A DNA stretch of 23,011 nucleotides from an uncultured Oscillibacter sp. (lineage in GTDB: Bacteria; Bacillota; Clostridia; Oscillospirales; Oscillospiraceae): the NCBI GenBank assembly GCA_910585165.1, contig CAJUBX010000031.1, forward strand, positions 1 through 23,011, read 5' to 3'. Below are positions 15,476 through 21,213 of this stretch, in pieces (positions within the stretch are counted from its first letter, which is position 1; each line of letters begins with the position of its first letter). Both the position numbers and the translations under genes were made by a program. The notes below the pieces were generated by a model. The model made no database searches, was not told the DNA's origin, and saw only the letters and a program-made list of their open reading frames with translations.

Positions 15476-15537
15476 GCTTCGTGCAATCGTCCTGAATCGG
15501 GACCGGAAGCTCACACACGCTCGTTTTCAGCCAAACC
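15460..15537 (-). promoter_or_regulatory. Predicted antiterminator pairing of the aro attenuator
   Basis: GGUUUGGCUG in leader codons 26-29 (15537-15528) is exactly complementary over ten bases to CAGCCAAACC (15469-15460), which forms part of the terminator 5' arm plus the loop. Pairing would destroy the terminator. Two short helices can form in between, GCUUC/GAAGC and GUCC/GGAC, which would shorten the connecting loop. A ribosome stalled at Tyr/Phe codons 10-20 would leave codons 26-29 free. The pairing is seen directly; its use in vivo is inferred. Confidence 0.7.
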
Positions 15538-15612
15538 ACGAAAAGCCTTACCAAAACCGGTAAAGCTAAAGTAGAAGTAGCCGTATTCAGCGGTGCGGAC
15601 AGTGGCGGTCAT
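15511..15612 (-). CDS. Tyr/Phe-rich leader peptide of the aromatic operon
   Basis: This 33-codon ORF starts with ATG at 15612 and ends with TGA at 15511-15513. AAAGGGG lies nine bases upstream of the ATG. Residues 10-20 read YGYFYFSFTGF: three Tyr and four Phe in eleven residues, with one more Phe at 24 and no Trp. An intrinsic terminator and then the DAHP synthase gene follow. This is the classic layout of an amino acid biosynthesis leader peptide: low charged tRNA-Phe or tRNA-Tyr would stall the ribosome and permit readthrough. The peptide probably has no function of its own. A hairpin can also form within codons 16-23 (AGCUUUACC with GGUAAGGCU), perhaps pausing polymerase. I do not recall a named family for it. 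Confidence 0.85.
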   Translation of the reverse strand: MTATVRTAEYGYFYFSFTGFGKAFRGLAENERV

Positions 15613-15646
15613 GGTCAGGTTCCCCTTTGGTTCTTTAGATGTTTAA

Positions 15647-15675
15647 AGCATAACACAAGGCTGCGGAAATGAAAA
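15647..15675 (-). promoter_or_regulatory. Promoter of the aromatic operon
   Basis: On the minus strand: -35 TTTTCA (15675-15670), a 17-base spacer, and extended -10 TGT-TATGCT with the hexamer at 15652-15647. Transcription would start near 15640, about 28 bases before the leader peptide ATG. The match to consensus is moderate, helped by the TG extension. Confidence 0.6.
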
Positions 15676-15806
15676 CTGTGGGTTTTTACAAATGCAAACG
15701 GATTATTTTGCGCCGGACTGTTTGCTTTACACAAAAATTGAGCTCTGATGCCGTCGCTGCGGCCCGGATAACCACCAGGCTAACAGAGCGTGTGAAAGTT
15801 CTTTTG
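15676..15806. other. Non-coding stretch upstream of the aro promoter
   Basis: I see no gene here. A 62-codon open frame on the plus strand from 15669 has no ribosome site or family likeness. The only structure is an inverted repeat GCAAAC (15694-15699) / GTTTGC (15720-15725), a possible operator upstream of the -35 with nothing else to support it. Confidence 0.4.
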
Positions 15807-15886
15807 CTTACTTTTACCCATCGGGTATACGGGGCTTCTAAACGGCAAAGCCGTTAAGAATCCCCAAATCTTTCAAGAAAAGTAAG
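15807..15886. repeat. Nested inverted repeat, possible terminator or REP-like element
   Basis: The outer arms CTTACTTTT (15807-15815) and AAAAGTAAG (15878-15886) are perfectly complementary. Inside, 15831-15865 forms a long hairpin: GGGG, TTCT, AACGGC, loop AAA, then GCCGTT, AGAA, CCCC, with single mismatches at regular points. It begins right after the stop codon of the phospholipase-like gene, so it may end that transcript, although no T-run follows. Its compact symmetry also suggests a dispersed repeat; whether it recurs in the genome cannot be seen here. Confidence 0.6.
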
Positions 15887-16432
15887 TCAGGCGGCGGGGA
15901 GGCAACCCGCCATCAAAAGGCTGGTGGCCTTGAGGATGTAGCTGGCGTCCCGGACCATGCTGGCGCGGGTGGCCATGTACTGCTGGTGCAGCTCCTCCAG
16001 GGCGGCGACAAGGTCCCGGCGGGCCTGCTGGCGGCGGAGGTGCTGGTGGGCCAGATACCCCCGCATGAAGCGGCGGAAATCCGTCTCGTAGTTGTGGTGG
16101 TCCAGCATGGTGTCGGGGTAGTCCGGGTTGTGGGGGTATGTATAGGCGTCGGCCAGGTAGTGGGTCAGCTTGCCCAGGGTATAGTACTGCCACATGGTCC
16201 ACCGCCGGCGGCGCTGGAGCTTTAAAATCTTGGCGTTGATGTAGGCCCGGGAATTGTAATAGTTGTGGCCCTTGAGCTTGTTGTAGTGCAGCGACCCTTT
16301 CAGATAGCTGAAAGGATTCACGTCCGGCTGGAACGAACCGAAAAGAAAGGCCAGCTCAAAGCGCCGGGCGGAAAAGCCCGCTTCGCTGCGCAGCAGCGTC
16401 CGGGCCAGCAGCGTATGGGTACGTTTCTGCAA
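15887..16432 (-). CDS. Zinc-dependent phospholipase C family protein
   Basis: The predicted protein has 181 residues. Its His/Asp pattern fits the zinc-dependent phospholipase C / S1-P1-like fold: THTLLA (H6), FGSFQPD (D37), GHNYYN (H56), LGKLTHYLADAYTYPHN (H91, D95, H101) and DHHNYE (H112, H113). Unlike secreted phospholipase C toxins it is short and has no signal peptide, so it is probably cytoplasmic and its substrate is unknown. The start is TTG at 16432: AGGAGGA lies seven bases upstream and no ATG fits. A TTGCAT-17-TATACT promoter lies just before it. It follows the GreA-family gene on the same strand. Short proteins of this kind are common in Clostridia but, to my knowledge, uncharacterised. 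Confidence 0.82.
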   Translation of the reverse strand: MQKRTHTLLARTLLRSEAGFSARRFELAFLFGSFQPDVNPFSYLKGSLHYNKLKGHNYYNSRAYINAKILKLQRRRRWTMWQYYTLGKLTHYLADAYTYPHNPDYPDTMLDHHNYETDFRRFMRGYLAHQHLRRQQARRDLVAALEELHQQYMATRASMVRDASYILKATSLLMAGCLPAA

Positions 16433-16464
16433 AGTTAGCTCCTCCTAACCGCAAAGTCAGGCTT

Positions 16465-16493
16465 AGTATAGCATATCTTACGGCAGAATGCAA
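16465..16493 (-). promoter_or_regulatory. Sigma-A promoter of the phospholipase C-like gene
   Basis: On the minus strand: -35 TTGCAT (16493-16488), 17-base spacer, -10 TATACT (16470-16465). The start codon lies about 33 bases downstream of the -10. Confidence 0.7.
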
Positions 16494-16511
16494 GAGGGTG
16501 GAAAATTTTTT

Positions 16512-17015
16512 TCAGTAAGCGCTGATCTCCAGGCTCTCGTCGTCCTCGCCCTTTTCGATGCGCCGTATTTCCACAAAGTATTTCACCTCCGGGCTGACGG
16601 ATACCTCCGCCCGCTCCCCCACCCGGCGGCCCAGCAGCGCCTTCCCCACGGGGGATTCCTTGCTCACAAGGCCTTTCAGCGCGTTCTGGCGCAAGGTGGT
16701 GACAATGCGCACCTCCATCTCCCGCTTCGCCATCTCATTATATATGGTCACCCGGTCAAAGAGGCCCACGGCGTCCGCCTCCCCCCTGGCCTCAATGACC
16801 TTGGCCGTGCGGATCATCCGCTCCAGATAGCGGATGCGGCTGTCGTTGCGGTTTTTCGCCTGCTTGGCGCACTTGTACTCGAAGTTCTCGCTCAAGTCCC
16901 CGAAGGCCCGGGCGGTCTGAACCTCCTCTATCAGCTGGGGCCGCAGGACCCGGACCCGGTGGTCCAGCTCCTCCCGCATTTTCCGAATATCCACCGCCGT
17001 CAGCTCGTCGTACAC
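16512..17015 (-). CDS. greA: GreA/GreB family transcript cleavage factor
   Basis: The 167-residue protein has an N-terminal coiled coil (1-80) and a C-terminal FKBP-like domain (about 85-160, with SPVGKALLGRRVGERAEV). The coiled-coil tip reads GDLSENFEY; D40 and E43 correspond to the acidic pair that Gre factors insert into RNA polymerase to trigger RNA cleavage, so activity is likely retained. After the tip it has KCAKQAKNRNDSR, where typical GreA has a D/H-AAK-E stretch, so it may be a divergent paralogue. The start is the GTG at 17015, seven bases after GGAGGG; an out-of-frame ATG abuts the ribosome site and is ignored. It has a near-consensus promoter and diverges from yqeC. Confidence 0.9.
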   Translation of the reverse strand: MYDELTAVDIRKMREELDHRVRVLRPQLIEEVQTARAFGDLSENFEYKCAKQAKNRNDSRIRYLERMIRTAKVIEARGEADAVGLFDRVTIYNEMAKREMEVRIVTTLRQNALKGLVSKESPVGKALLGRRVGERAEVSVSPEVKYFVEIRRIEKGEDDESLEISAY

Positions 17016-17047
17016 GGCGCATCCCTCCTTTAAAATGTTGCCGCTTC

Positions 17048-17076
17048 ATCATAGCCCCTCCCGCCGCCGCTGTCAA
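17048..17076 (-). promoter_or_regulatory. Strong sigma-A promoter of the GreA-family gene
   Basis: On the minus strand: perfect -35 TTGACA (17076-17071), 17-base spacer, -10 TATGAT (17053-17048). It is back to back with the yqeC promoter; the -35 boxes lie seven bases apart. Confidence 0.82.
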
Positions 17077-17083
17077 GCCGCCC

Positions 17084-17112
17084 TTGACGGCGGGGCCAGG
17101 GAATGTTATCCT
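17084..17112 (+). promoter_or_regulatory. Sigma-A promoter of the yqeC-yqeB-selD operon
   Basis: -35 TTGACG (17084-17089), 17-base spacer, -10 TATCCT (17107-17112). It is followed by a short leader and GGGAGG before the yqeC ATG. GTCAAG (17072-17077) and CTTGAC (17083-17088) form an inverted repeat spanning both -35 boxes. Confidence 0.72.
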
Positions 17113-17142
17113 GTAGAAAGAACAACGAACGGGAGGGCCGCC

Positions 17143-17817
17143 ATGGACCTGGCTGAGCTGCTGGATATCCGCCCCGGCGTTACCGCCGTCATCGGCGGCG
17201 GCGGAAAGACCGCCCTTCTGCGGGCCCTGGGGAAGGAGCTGGCGGCGGGGGGCGCACGGGTCCTTCTCTGTACCTCCACGAAAATTTTTCCCTTTCCGGG
17301 CCTTCCCAACCTGGCGGACCCCACGGAGGCGGCGCTGGCGGAAGCCCTGGAACGCCGCCGCCTGGTCTGCGCCGGGACCCCGGTCCCCGGCACGGGAAAG
17401 CTTGCCGCCCCCAATATCCCCATGGCCCGTCTGGCGGCGCTGGCGGACTATGTGCTGGCGGAGGCCGACGGCGCGGCGGGACGGCCCCTGAAGGCCCACG
17501 CCTCCCATGAGCCGGCGGTTCCCCCCGAGGCCGGCCAGACCATTGTGGTGGTGGGAGCCTCCGGCTTCGGACGGCCCATCGCCCTGGCGGCCCACCGCCC
17601 GGAGCGGTACGCCCTTCTGGCGGGAGTTTTCGAGGACGCGCCCGCCGCGCCGGAGACGGAGGCGGCGGTGCTGCTGGCGGAGGGCCTCCATGACCGGATC
17701 TTTATCAACCAGGCGGAGACGGCGGAGAGCCGGAAGGGGGCCGCCGCCCTGGCGGCAAGGCTCTCCTGCCCCGCGGCGGCGGGATCCCTTATGAGAAAGG
17801 AGTTTTTCCTATGCTAG
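17143..17817 (+). CDS. yqeC: YqeC, selenium-dependent molybdenum hydroxylase accessory protein
   Basis: The predicted protein has 224 residues. The P-loop GGGGKTALL (18-26) is followed by TSTKIFPFP, the conserved block YVLAEADGAAGRPLKAHASHEP, and VVVGASGFGRPI, matching the YqeC family. YqeC proteins occur with YqeB and SelD in organisms that make selenium-dependent molybdenum hydroxylases, such as xanthine dehydrogenases with labile selenium, and are thought to act in cofactor maturation; the reaction is not settled. The start is the ATG at 17143 with GGGAGG upstream. It is the first gene of the operon, and its TAG overlaps the yqeB ATG by seven bases, indicating coupled translation. Confidence 0.92.
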   Translation: MDLAELLDIRPGVTAVIGGGGKTALLRALGKELAAGGARVLLCTSTKIFPFPGLPNLADPTEAALAEALERRRLVCAGTPVPGTGKLAAPNIPMARLAALADYVLAEADGAAGRPLKAHASHEPAVPPEAGQTIVVVGASGFGRPIALAAHRPERYALLAGVFEDAPAAPETEAAVLLAEGLHDRIFINQAETAESRKGAAALAARLSCPAAAGSLMRKEFFLC

Positions 17818-18611
17818 TGGTTATTCGCGGAGCCGGGGACCTGGCCACCGGCGCGGCCCTCCGCCTTTGGCGGGCGGGGCTGCGGGTGGTCATGACCGAC
17901 CTCCCCCAGCCTACGGCTATCCGCCGCACCGTGGCCTTTTCCACGGCCATACCCTGCGGGGAAACCAAAGTGGAGGATGTGACCGCCCGCCGGGCGGAGA
18001 CCCCGGCCCAGGCCCTGGAGCTGCTGGAGGACGGCGTGATTCCCGTGCTGGCGGACCCGGAGGCGGCCTGCGTCCCCGCGCTGCGCCCCGCCGCCCTGGT
18101 GGACGCCATCCTGGCGAAACGGAACCTGGGCACAAAAATCACGGACGCTCCCGTGGTGGTGGGGGTGGGCCCCGGCTTCACGGCGGGGGCGGACTGCCAC
18201 GCCGTGGTGGAGACCATGCGGGGCCATTACCTGGGCCGGGTCCTTTACGAGGGCTCCGCCCAGCCCAACACCGGCATTCCCGGCCTCATCGGCGGCTTTG
18301 CCGGGGAACGGGTCCTCCGGGCCCCGGCGGACGGGGCGTTTCACCCGCTTCTGGACATCGGCGCACAGGTGAAGCTGGGAGACGTGGCCGCCGAAGTGGG
18401 CGGCGTGCCCATGGCCTGCACATTGGACGGGGTGCTCCGGGGCATCCTGCCGGAGGGGACCCGGGTCCGCAAAGGGATGAAGGCCGGGGACATCGACCCC
18501 CGGTGTAAAATGGAACACTGCTATTGCGCCAGCGACAAGGCCCTGGCCGTGGGCGGCGGGGTGCTGGAGGCGGTGCTGCGCCTTTCCAAAACGTTGAATC
18601 ATGCAAAATAA
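17811..18611 (+). CDS. yqeB: YqeB, selenium-dependent molybdenum cofactor biosynthesis protein
   Basis: The 266-residue protein begins MLVVIRGAGDLATGAALRLW, the family's N-terminal nucleotide-binding type signature, followed by PTAIRRTVAFSTAI, VVVGVGPGFTAGADCHAVVET and a C-terminal Cys-containing stretch DPRCKMEHCYCAS (about 238-250). YqeB (EF2563-type) marks the selenium-dependent molybdenum hydroxylase trait and probably helps load selenium into the molybdenum cofactor. The start ATG overlaps the yqeC stop codon, and AAAGGAG lies upstream within yqeC. selD follows after 33 bases. The C-terminal Cys cluster is a plausible metal or selenium site, which is inference. Confidence 0.92.
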   Translation: MLVVIRGAGDLATGAALRLWRAGLRVVMTDLPQPTAIRRTVAFSTAIPCGETKVEDVTARRAETPAQALELLEDGVIPVLADPEAACVPALRPAALVDAILAKRNLGTKITDAPVVVGVGPGFTAGADCHAVVETMRGHYLGRVLYEGSAQPNTGIPGLIGGFAGERVLRAPADGAFHPLLDIGAQVKLGDVAAEVGGVPMACTLDGVLRGILPEGTRVRKGMKAGDIDPRCKMEHCYCASDKALAVGGGVLEAVLRLSKTLNHAK

Positions 18612-18644
18612 ATACGAACCGCAATCAAAACGGGAGGGATTTTC

Positions 18645-19685
18645 ATGGCAGAGAACCAGGTAAAACTGACCAAGCTGGCCAAGTGCGCCGGCTGCGGGGC
18701 CAAGGTGGGGGCGGGGACTCTGGCCCGGCTTCTGGAGGGCATCCGGGTCCACGAGGACCCGAACCTGCTGGTGGGCTTTGACCGGAGCGACGACGCGTCG
18801 GTCTACCGGATTTCCGGGGAGCTGGCCTTGGTGCAGACGGTGGATTTCTTCCCCCCCATCGCCGATGATCCCTATCTCTTCGGCCAGATCGCCGCCGCCA
18901 ACGCCCTCTCCGACGTGTACGCCATGGGCGGGGAGCCCAAGCTGTGCCTGAATATTATGGCGGTGCCCAAGGACATGCCCCCGGAGGCCGTCCACGAGCT
19001 TCTCCGGGGAGGCTACGAGAAGGTTTACGAGGCCGGGGCCCTCATTACCGGGGGCCACAGCATCTTGGACGACGAGCCCAAGTACGGCCTGGCCGTCACC
19101 GGGTTTGTCCACCCGGAGAAGATGCTCACCAACTCCGGCGCGCGGCCCGGGGACGTGCTGCTTCTCACCAAGCCTCTGGGGGCCGGGGTGCTGACCACCG
19201 CCGCCAAGGCGGGCCTGGCCCCGGCGGCGGCCATGGAGCGGGTCTACGCCCTTATGACCACCCTCAACAAGTCCGCCCGGGACGTGATGGTCCGATATCC
19301 GGTTCACGCCTGCACCGACGTGACGGGCTTCGGCCTGCTGGGCCACGGCTTGGAAATGGCCCAGGGCAGCGGCGTGGAGCTGGAGATCGAGGCGGAGGCC
19401 GTGGACGTTATCCCGGAGGCGGCGGAGCTGGCCCGGATGGGCATTCTCCCCGAGGGGATGTACCGCAACCGCGCCTTTGCCGAAGGCTCGGTGGACCCCG
19501 GAGCGGCGGAGCTCTGGCGGCAGGACCTTCTCTACGACCCCCAGACCTCCGGCGGCCTGCTGATGGCGGTGGACCCCGCCGGGGCGGAGGCGCTTCTTGG
19601 GGAGCTGAGGGGCTGCGTCCCCAGCGCCCAGCGCCTGGGCACGGTGAGGGCGTACCGGGGCGGGAAGCGGATTTTCCTCAAATAG
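18645..19685 (+). CDS. selD: Selenide, water dikinase (selenophosphate synthetase)
   Basis: The 346-residue protein makes selenophosphate from selenide and ATP. The active-site loop is AGCGAK, with C17 and K20 at the same numbers as the catalytic pair of E. coli SelD; the codon at 17 is TGC, so this is the Cys form, not selenocysteine. Further motifs: FDRSDDASVY, QTVDFFPPIADDPYLFGQIAAANALSDVYAMGG (starting about 64), GGHSI, TDVTGFGLLGH and YDPQTSGGLL. GGGAGGG precedes the ATG. Co-transcription with yqeC and yqeB points to supply of selenium to molybdenum hydroxylases. selA, selB and selC are not in the window, so use for selenoproteins or tRNA cannot be judged. Confidence 0.97.
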   Translation: MAENQVKLTKLAKCAGCGAKVGAGTLARLLEGIRVHEDPNLLVGFDRSDDASVYRISGELALVQTVDFFPPIADDPYLFGQIAAANALSDVYAMGGEPKLCLNIMAVPKDMPPEAVHELLRGGYEKVYEAGALITGGHSILDDEPKYGLAVTGFVHPEKMLTNSGARPGDVLLLTKPLGAGVLTTAAKAGLAPAAAMERVYALMTTLNKSARDVMVRYPVHACTDVTGFGLLGHGLEMAQGSGVELEIEAEAVDVIPEAAELARMGILPEGMYRNRAFAEGSVDPGAAELWRQDLLYDPQTSGGLLMAVDPAGAEALLGELRGCVPSAQRLGTVRAYRGGKRIFLK

Positions 19686-19690
19686 GCGCA

Positions 19691-19721
19691 AAAAAGCGGA
19701 CGGCTCAGCCGTCCGCTTTTT
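19691..19721. terminator. Bidirectional intrinsic terminator
   Basis: AAAAAGCGGACGGC (19691-19704) pairs perfectly with GCCGTCCGCTTTTT (19708-19721) around the loop TCA. The A-run and T-run make it work in both directions, ending selD (plus) and the radical SAM gene (minus). Confidence 0.92.
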
Positions 19722-19730
19722 GGTTTCCAT

Positions 19731-20618
19731 TTACGCGATTCTCGCCAGCCACTTCAAGTCGTAGGGCTCGAAAACCACCTTCTCATAGGCCTCCACGTCC
19801 AGCGGCGTGCCGTCCCAGTCCCCGTGGATGTCCCCGTTCTGCTTGATGAGGATGTCGTAGAGAATGTCGTAGGTCACGCCGTCCGCCGGGTCCGTCTCCA
19901 CAATGGTGGAATAGGGCAGGGTCTTGTGGTAGGTCAGCGCCAGGCCCTGGTAGTCGAAGTGGAACCCGCAGCGCATCCGGCAGCCGTCCAGGCCGGTGTA
20001 CCGGGCGATTTTTTTCAGGTCCTGGAGGATTTTGTCCCCCTCCTCCTCATAGAGGTTCTCCGGCGTGGTGGCGGTGTAGTCGAACCGGAACTGGATGGAG
20101 GACCCGGGGACCTTTTTGAAGCGCTCCAGATAGGGGATCAGGTCCTTGGCGGGATAGTCCTTGTACAGCACGCAGTTCACCCGGAAGGGCACCGGCAGCC
20201 GGGCCAGGAGGCCGTCGTTGGACTCCACCACGTACTTCTGCATGTGCCGGGAGACGTTGATGCAGGTGATCTTGTCCTTGTTCTTCTCCGCGAAGGCCAG
20301 AATGTCCTCCTCCGTCTGGAACTCGGACACGGGGAGGGTGGTGTTGATATAGACCTTGTGGGTGGGTGGAATCTCGTCCAGCATGGACTGGAGGACCGAA
20401 AGGTCGGCGAAGGGCTCTCCCCCGGTGAACACAAAGTCGCAGTGGGGCGTGATGGCGTCCATCCGGCGGATGCTGGCGCGGATTTTCTCGGCGGAGAAGC
20501 CGGTCAGGTCCGCGTATTCGCCTTTATTGATGCAGAAGGGGCAGTGGTTCTTGCAGTCGTAGGGGACGAAAACCGTCACCGTCGCGCCGCCCTCCCGCGT
20601 CTTGTAGGGATGCTTCAT
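19731..20618 (-). CDS. Radical SAM protein of unknown substrate
   Basis: The predicted protein has 295 residues. C22-x3-C26-x2-C29 (DCKNHCPFC) is the radical SAM cluster motif and GGEP (66-69) binds SAM, so a 4Fe-4S enzyme making a 5'-deoxyadenosyl radical is expected. Strands such as VYINTTLP and FRVNCVLYKDYP continue the partial barrel. C-terminal to the barrel, C213 and C217 (GCRMRCGFHFDYQG) might hold a further metal site, but there are too few Cys for a typical SPASM domain. The ATG at 20618 is preceded only by a weak AAAGGCGAG. It is a single gene, convergent with selD. No peptide substrate gene or partner enzyme is visible nearby, so I assign no function. High-GC codon use matches the neighbours. 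Confidence 0.88.
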   Translation of the reverse strand: MKHPYKTREGGATVTVFVPYDCKNHCPFCINKGEYADLTGFSAEKIRASIRRMDAITPHCDFVFTGGEPFADLSVLQSMLDEIPPTHKVYINTTLPVSEFQTEEDILAFAEKNKDKITCINVSRHMQKYVVESNDGLLARLPVPFRVNCVLYKDYPAKDLIPYLERFKKVPGSSIQFRFDYTATTPENLYEEEGDKILQDLKKIARYTGLDGCRMRCGFHFDYQGLALTYHKTLPYSTIVETDPADGVTYDILYDILIKQNGDIHGDWDGTPLDVEAYEKVVFEPYDLKWLARIA

Positions 20619-20793
20619 AACGTCGTCTCGCCTTTCCGTCTATTCTATAGTAACAGCGGCACGGCCATGACCGTACACAAACCCTTATTTTAAAGGATTT
20701 TTCCCGGAAGGTCAAGAGCAATTCGAAAATTCACCCCTGAAAAATTTTAGGCCCCGCGGCGGGTTTCTTTTCTGCCTCCCAGCAAAAATTCCC

Positions 20794-20822
20794 TTGCAAA
20801 ACAGGGAAATTTCGCCTATACT
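20794..20822 (+). promoter_or_regulatory. Sigma-A promoter of the V/A-type ATPase operon
   Basis: -35 TTGCAA (20794-20799), 17-base spacer, -10 TATACT (20817-20822). The leader to the first ATPase ATG is about 70 bases and contains a hairpin. The rest of the gap from 20619 to 20793 holds no gene I can support. Confidence 0.75.
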
Positions 20823-20836
20823 GTATGACAGAATGA

Positions 20837-20880
20837 CCATGTGTCCCGGCGGGTTCCAGGCCGGGGGCCATGGCACATGG
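20837..20880 (+). promoter_or_regulatory. 5' leader hairpin of the ATPase operon
   Basis: CCATGTG (20837-20843) pairs with CACATGG (20874-20880), and inside it CCCGGC (20845-20850) pairs with GCCGGG (20860-20865). The base of the hairpin sits directly before the ribosome site GAGAAGGTGA, so it could stabilise the message or adjust translation. Function is inferred. Confidence 0.5.
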
Positions 20881-20897
20881 AGAGAAGGTGAGAACGA

Positions 20898-21212
20898 ATG
20901 TCCCTGGAAGCGATTGAAAAGGTAACGCAGGCGGAAAAAGAGGCCCGGGAGCGCCTGGCCGCCGCCGAGGCGGAAGCGAAGCAGATGGTCGCCGGCGCGG
21001 AAAAGGAAGGTCAGGCGCTCTTGCAAAGGCAGCGCAGCGCCGGGGCGGAGGCCGGCCGGGAGCTTCTGCGCCAGGCGGAGGAGCGGGCCGCTGCTGCGGC
21101 CGAAAAGACCGCTCAGGCCGCCCAGGCCGAGGCCGCCGGGCTGCGCAAGGCGGCGGAGGAGCGCCTGGAAGCCGCCGCGGAGTTTATTGTCGGAAGGGTT
21201 GTGAGCAACTGA
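20898..21212 (+). CDS. V/A-type ATPase subunit H (peripheral stalk, G/NtpF-like)
   Basis: This 104-residue protein is nearly all predicted helix, dominated by Ala, Glu, Lys and Arg in coiled-coil spacing (for example EKVTQAEKEARERLAAAEAE). It ends in a hydrophobic-containing tail EFIVGRVVSN. This matches the short peripheral-stalk subunit (called H, G or NtpF) of prokaryotic V/A-type ATPases, which pairs with subunit E to hold the stator. The ATG at 20898 follows GAGAAGGTGA. Subunit I begins one base after the stop codon, the usual first two genes of this operon in Clostridia. The family is low in sequence complexity, so the call rests partly on the neighbour. Confidence 0.88.
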   Translation: MSLEAIEKVTQAEKEARERLAAAEAEAKQMVAGAEKEGQALLQRQRSAGAEAGRELLRQAEERAAAAAEKTAQAAQAEAAGLRKAAEERLEAAAEFIVGRVVSN

Positions 21213-21213
21213 A

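Noticed and set aside
15685..15731. Two TTTACA boxes suggesting a TyrR-type site
   Set aside because: They are direct copies about 41 bases apart, not the TGTAAA-N6-TTTACA palindrome, and TyrR is not expected in Clostridia.
15669..15857. 62-codon plus-strand open frame upstream of the aro promoter
   Set aside because: It has no ribosome site, runs into the inverted repeat, and resembles nothing known.
18693..18704. Possible selenocysteine (TGA) at the SelD active site
   Set aside because: The codon at residue 17 is TGC, so the protein is the Cys form.
20619..20793. Possible promoter or terminator pieces (TATAGAAT, CCCCGCGGCGGG plus T-rich) before the ATPase promoter
   Set aside because: No matching -35 for the radical SAM gene was found at the right distance, and the GC hairpin is too short to call.
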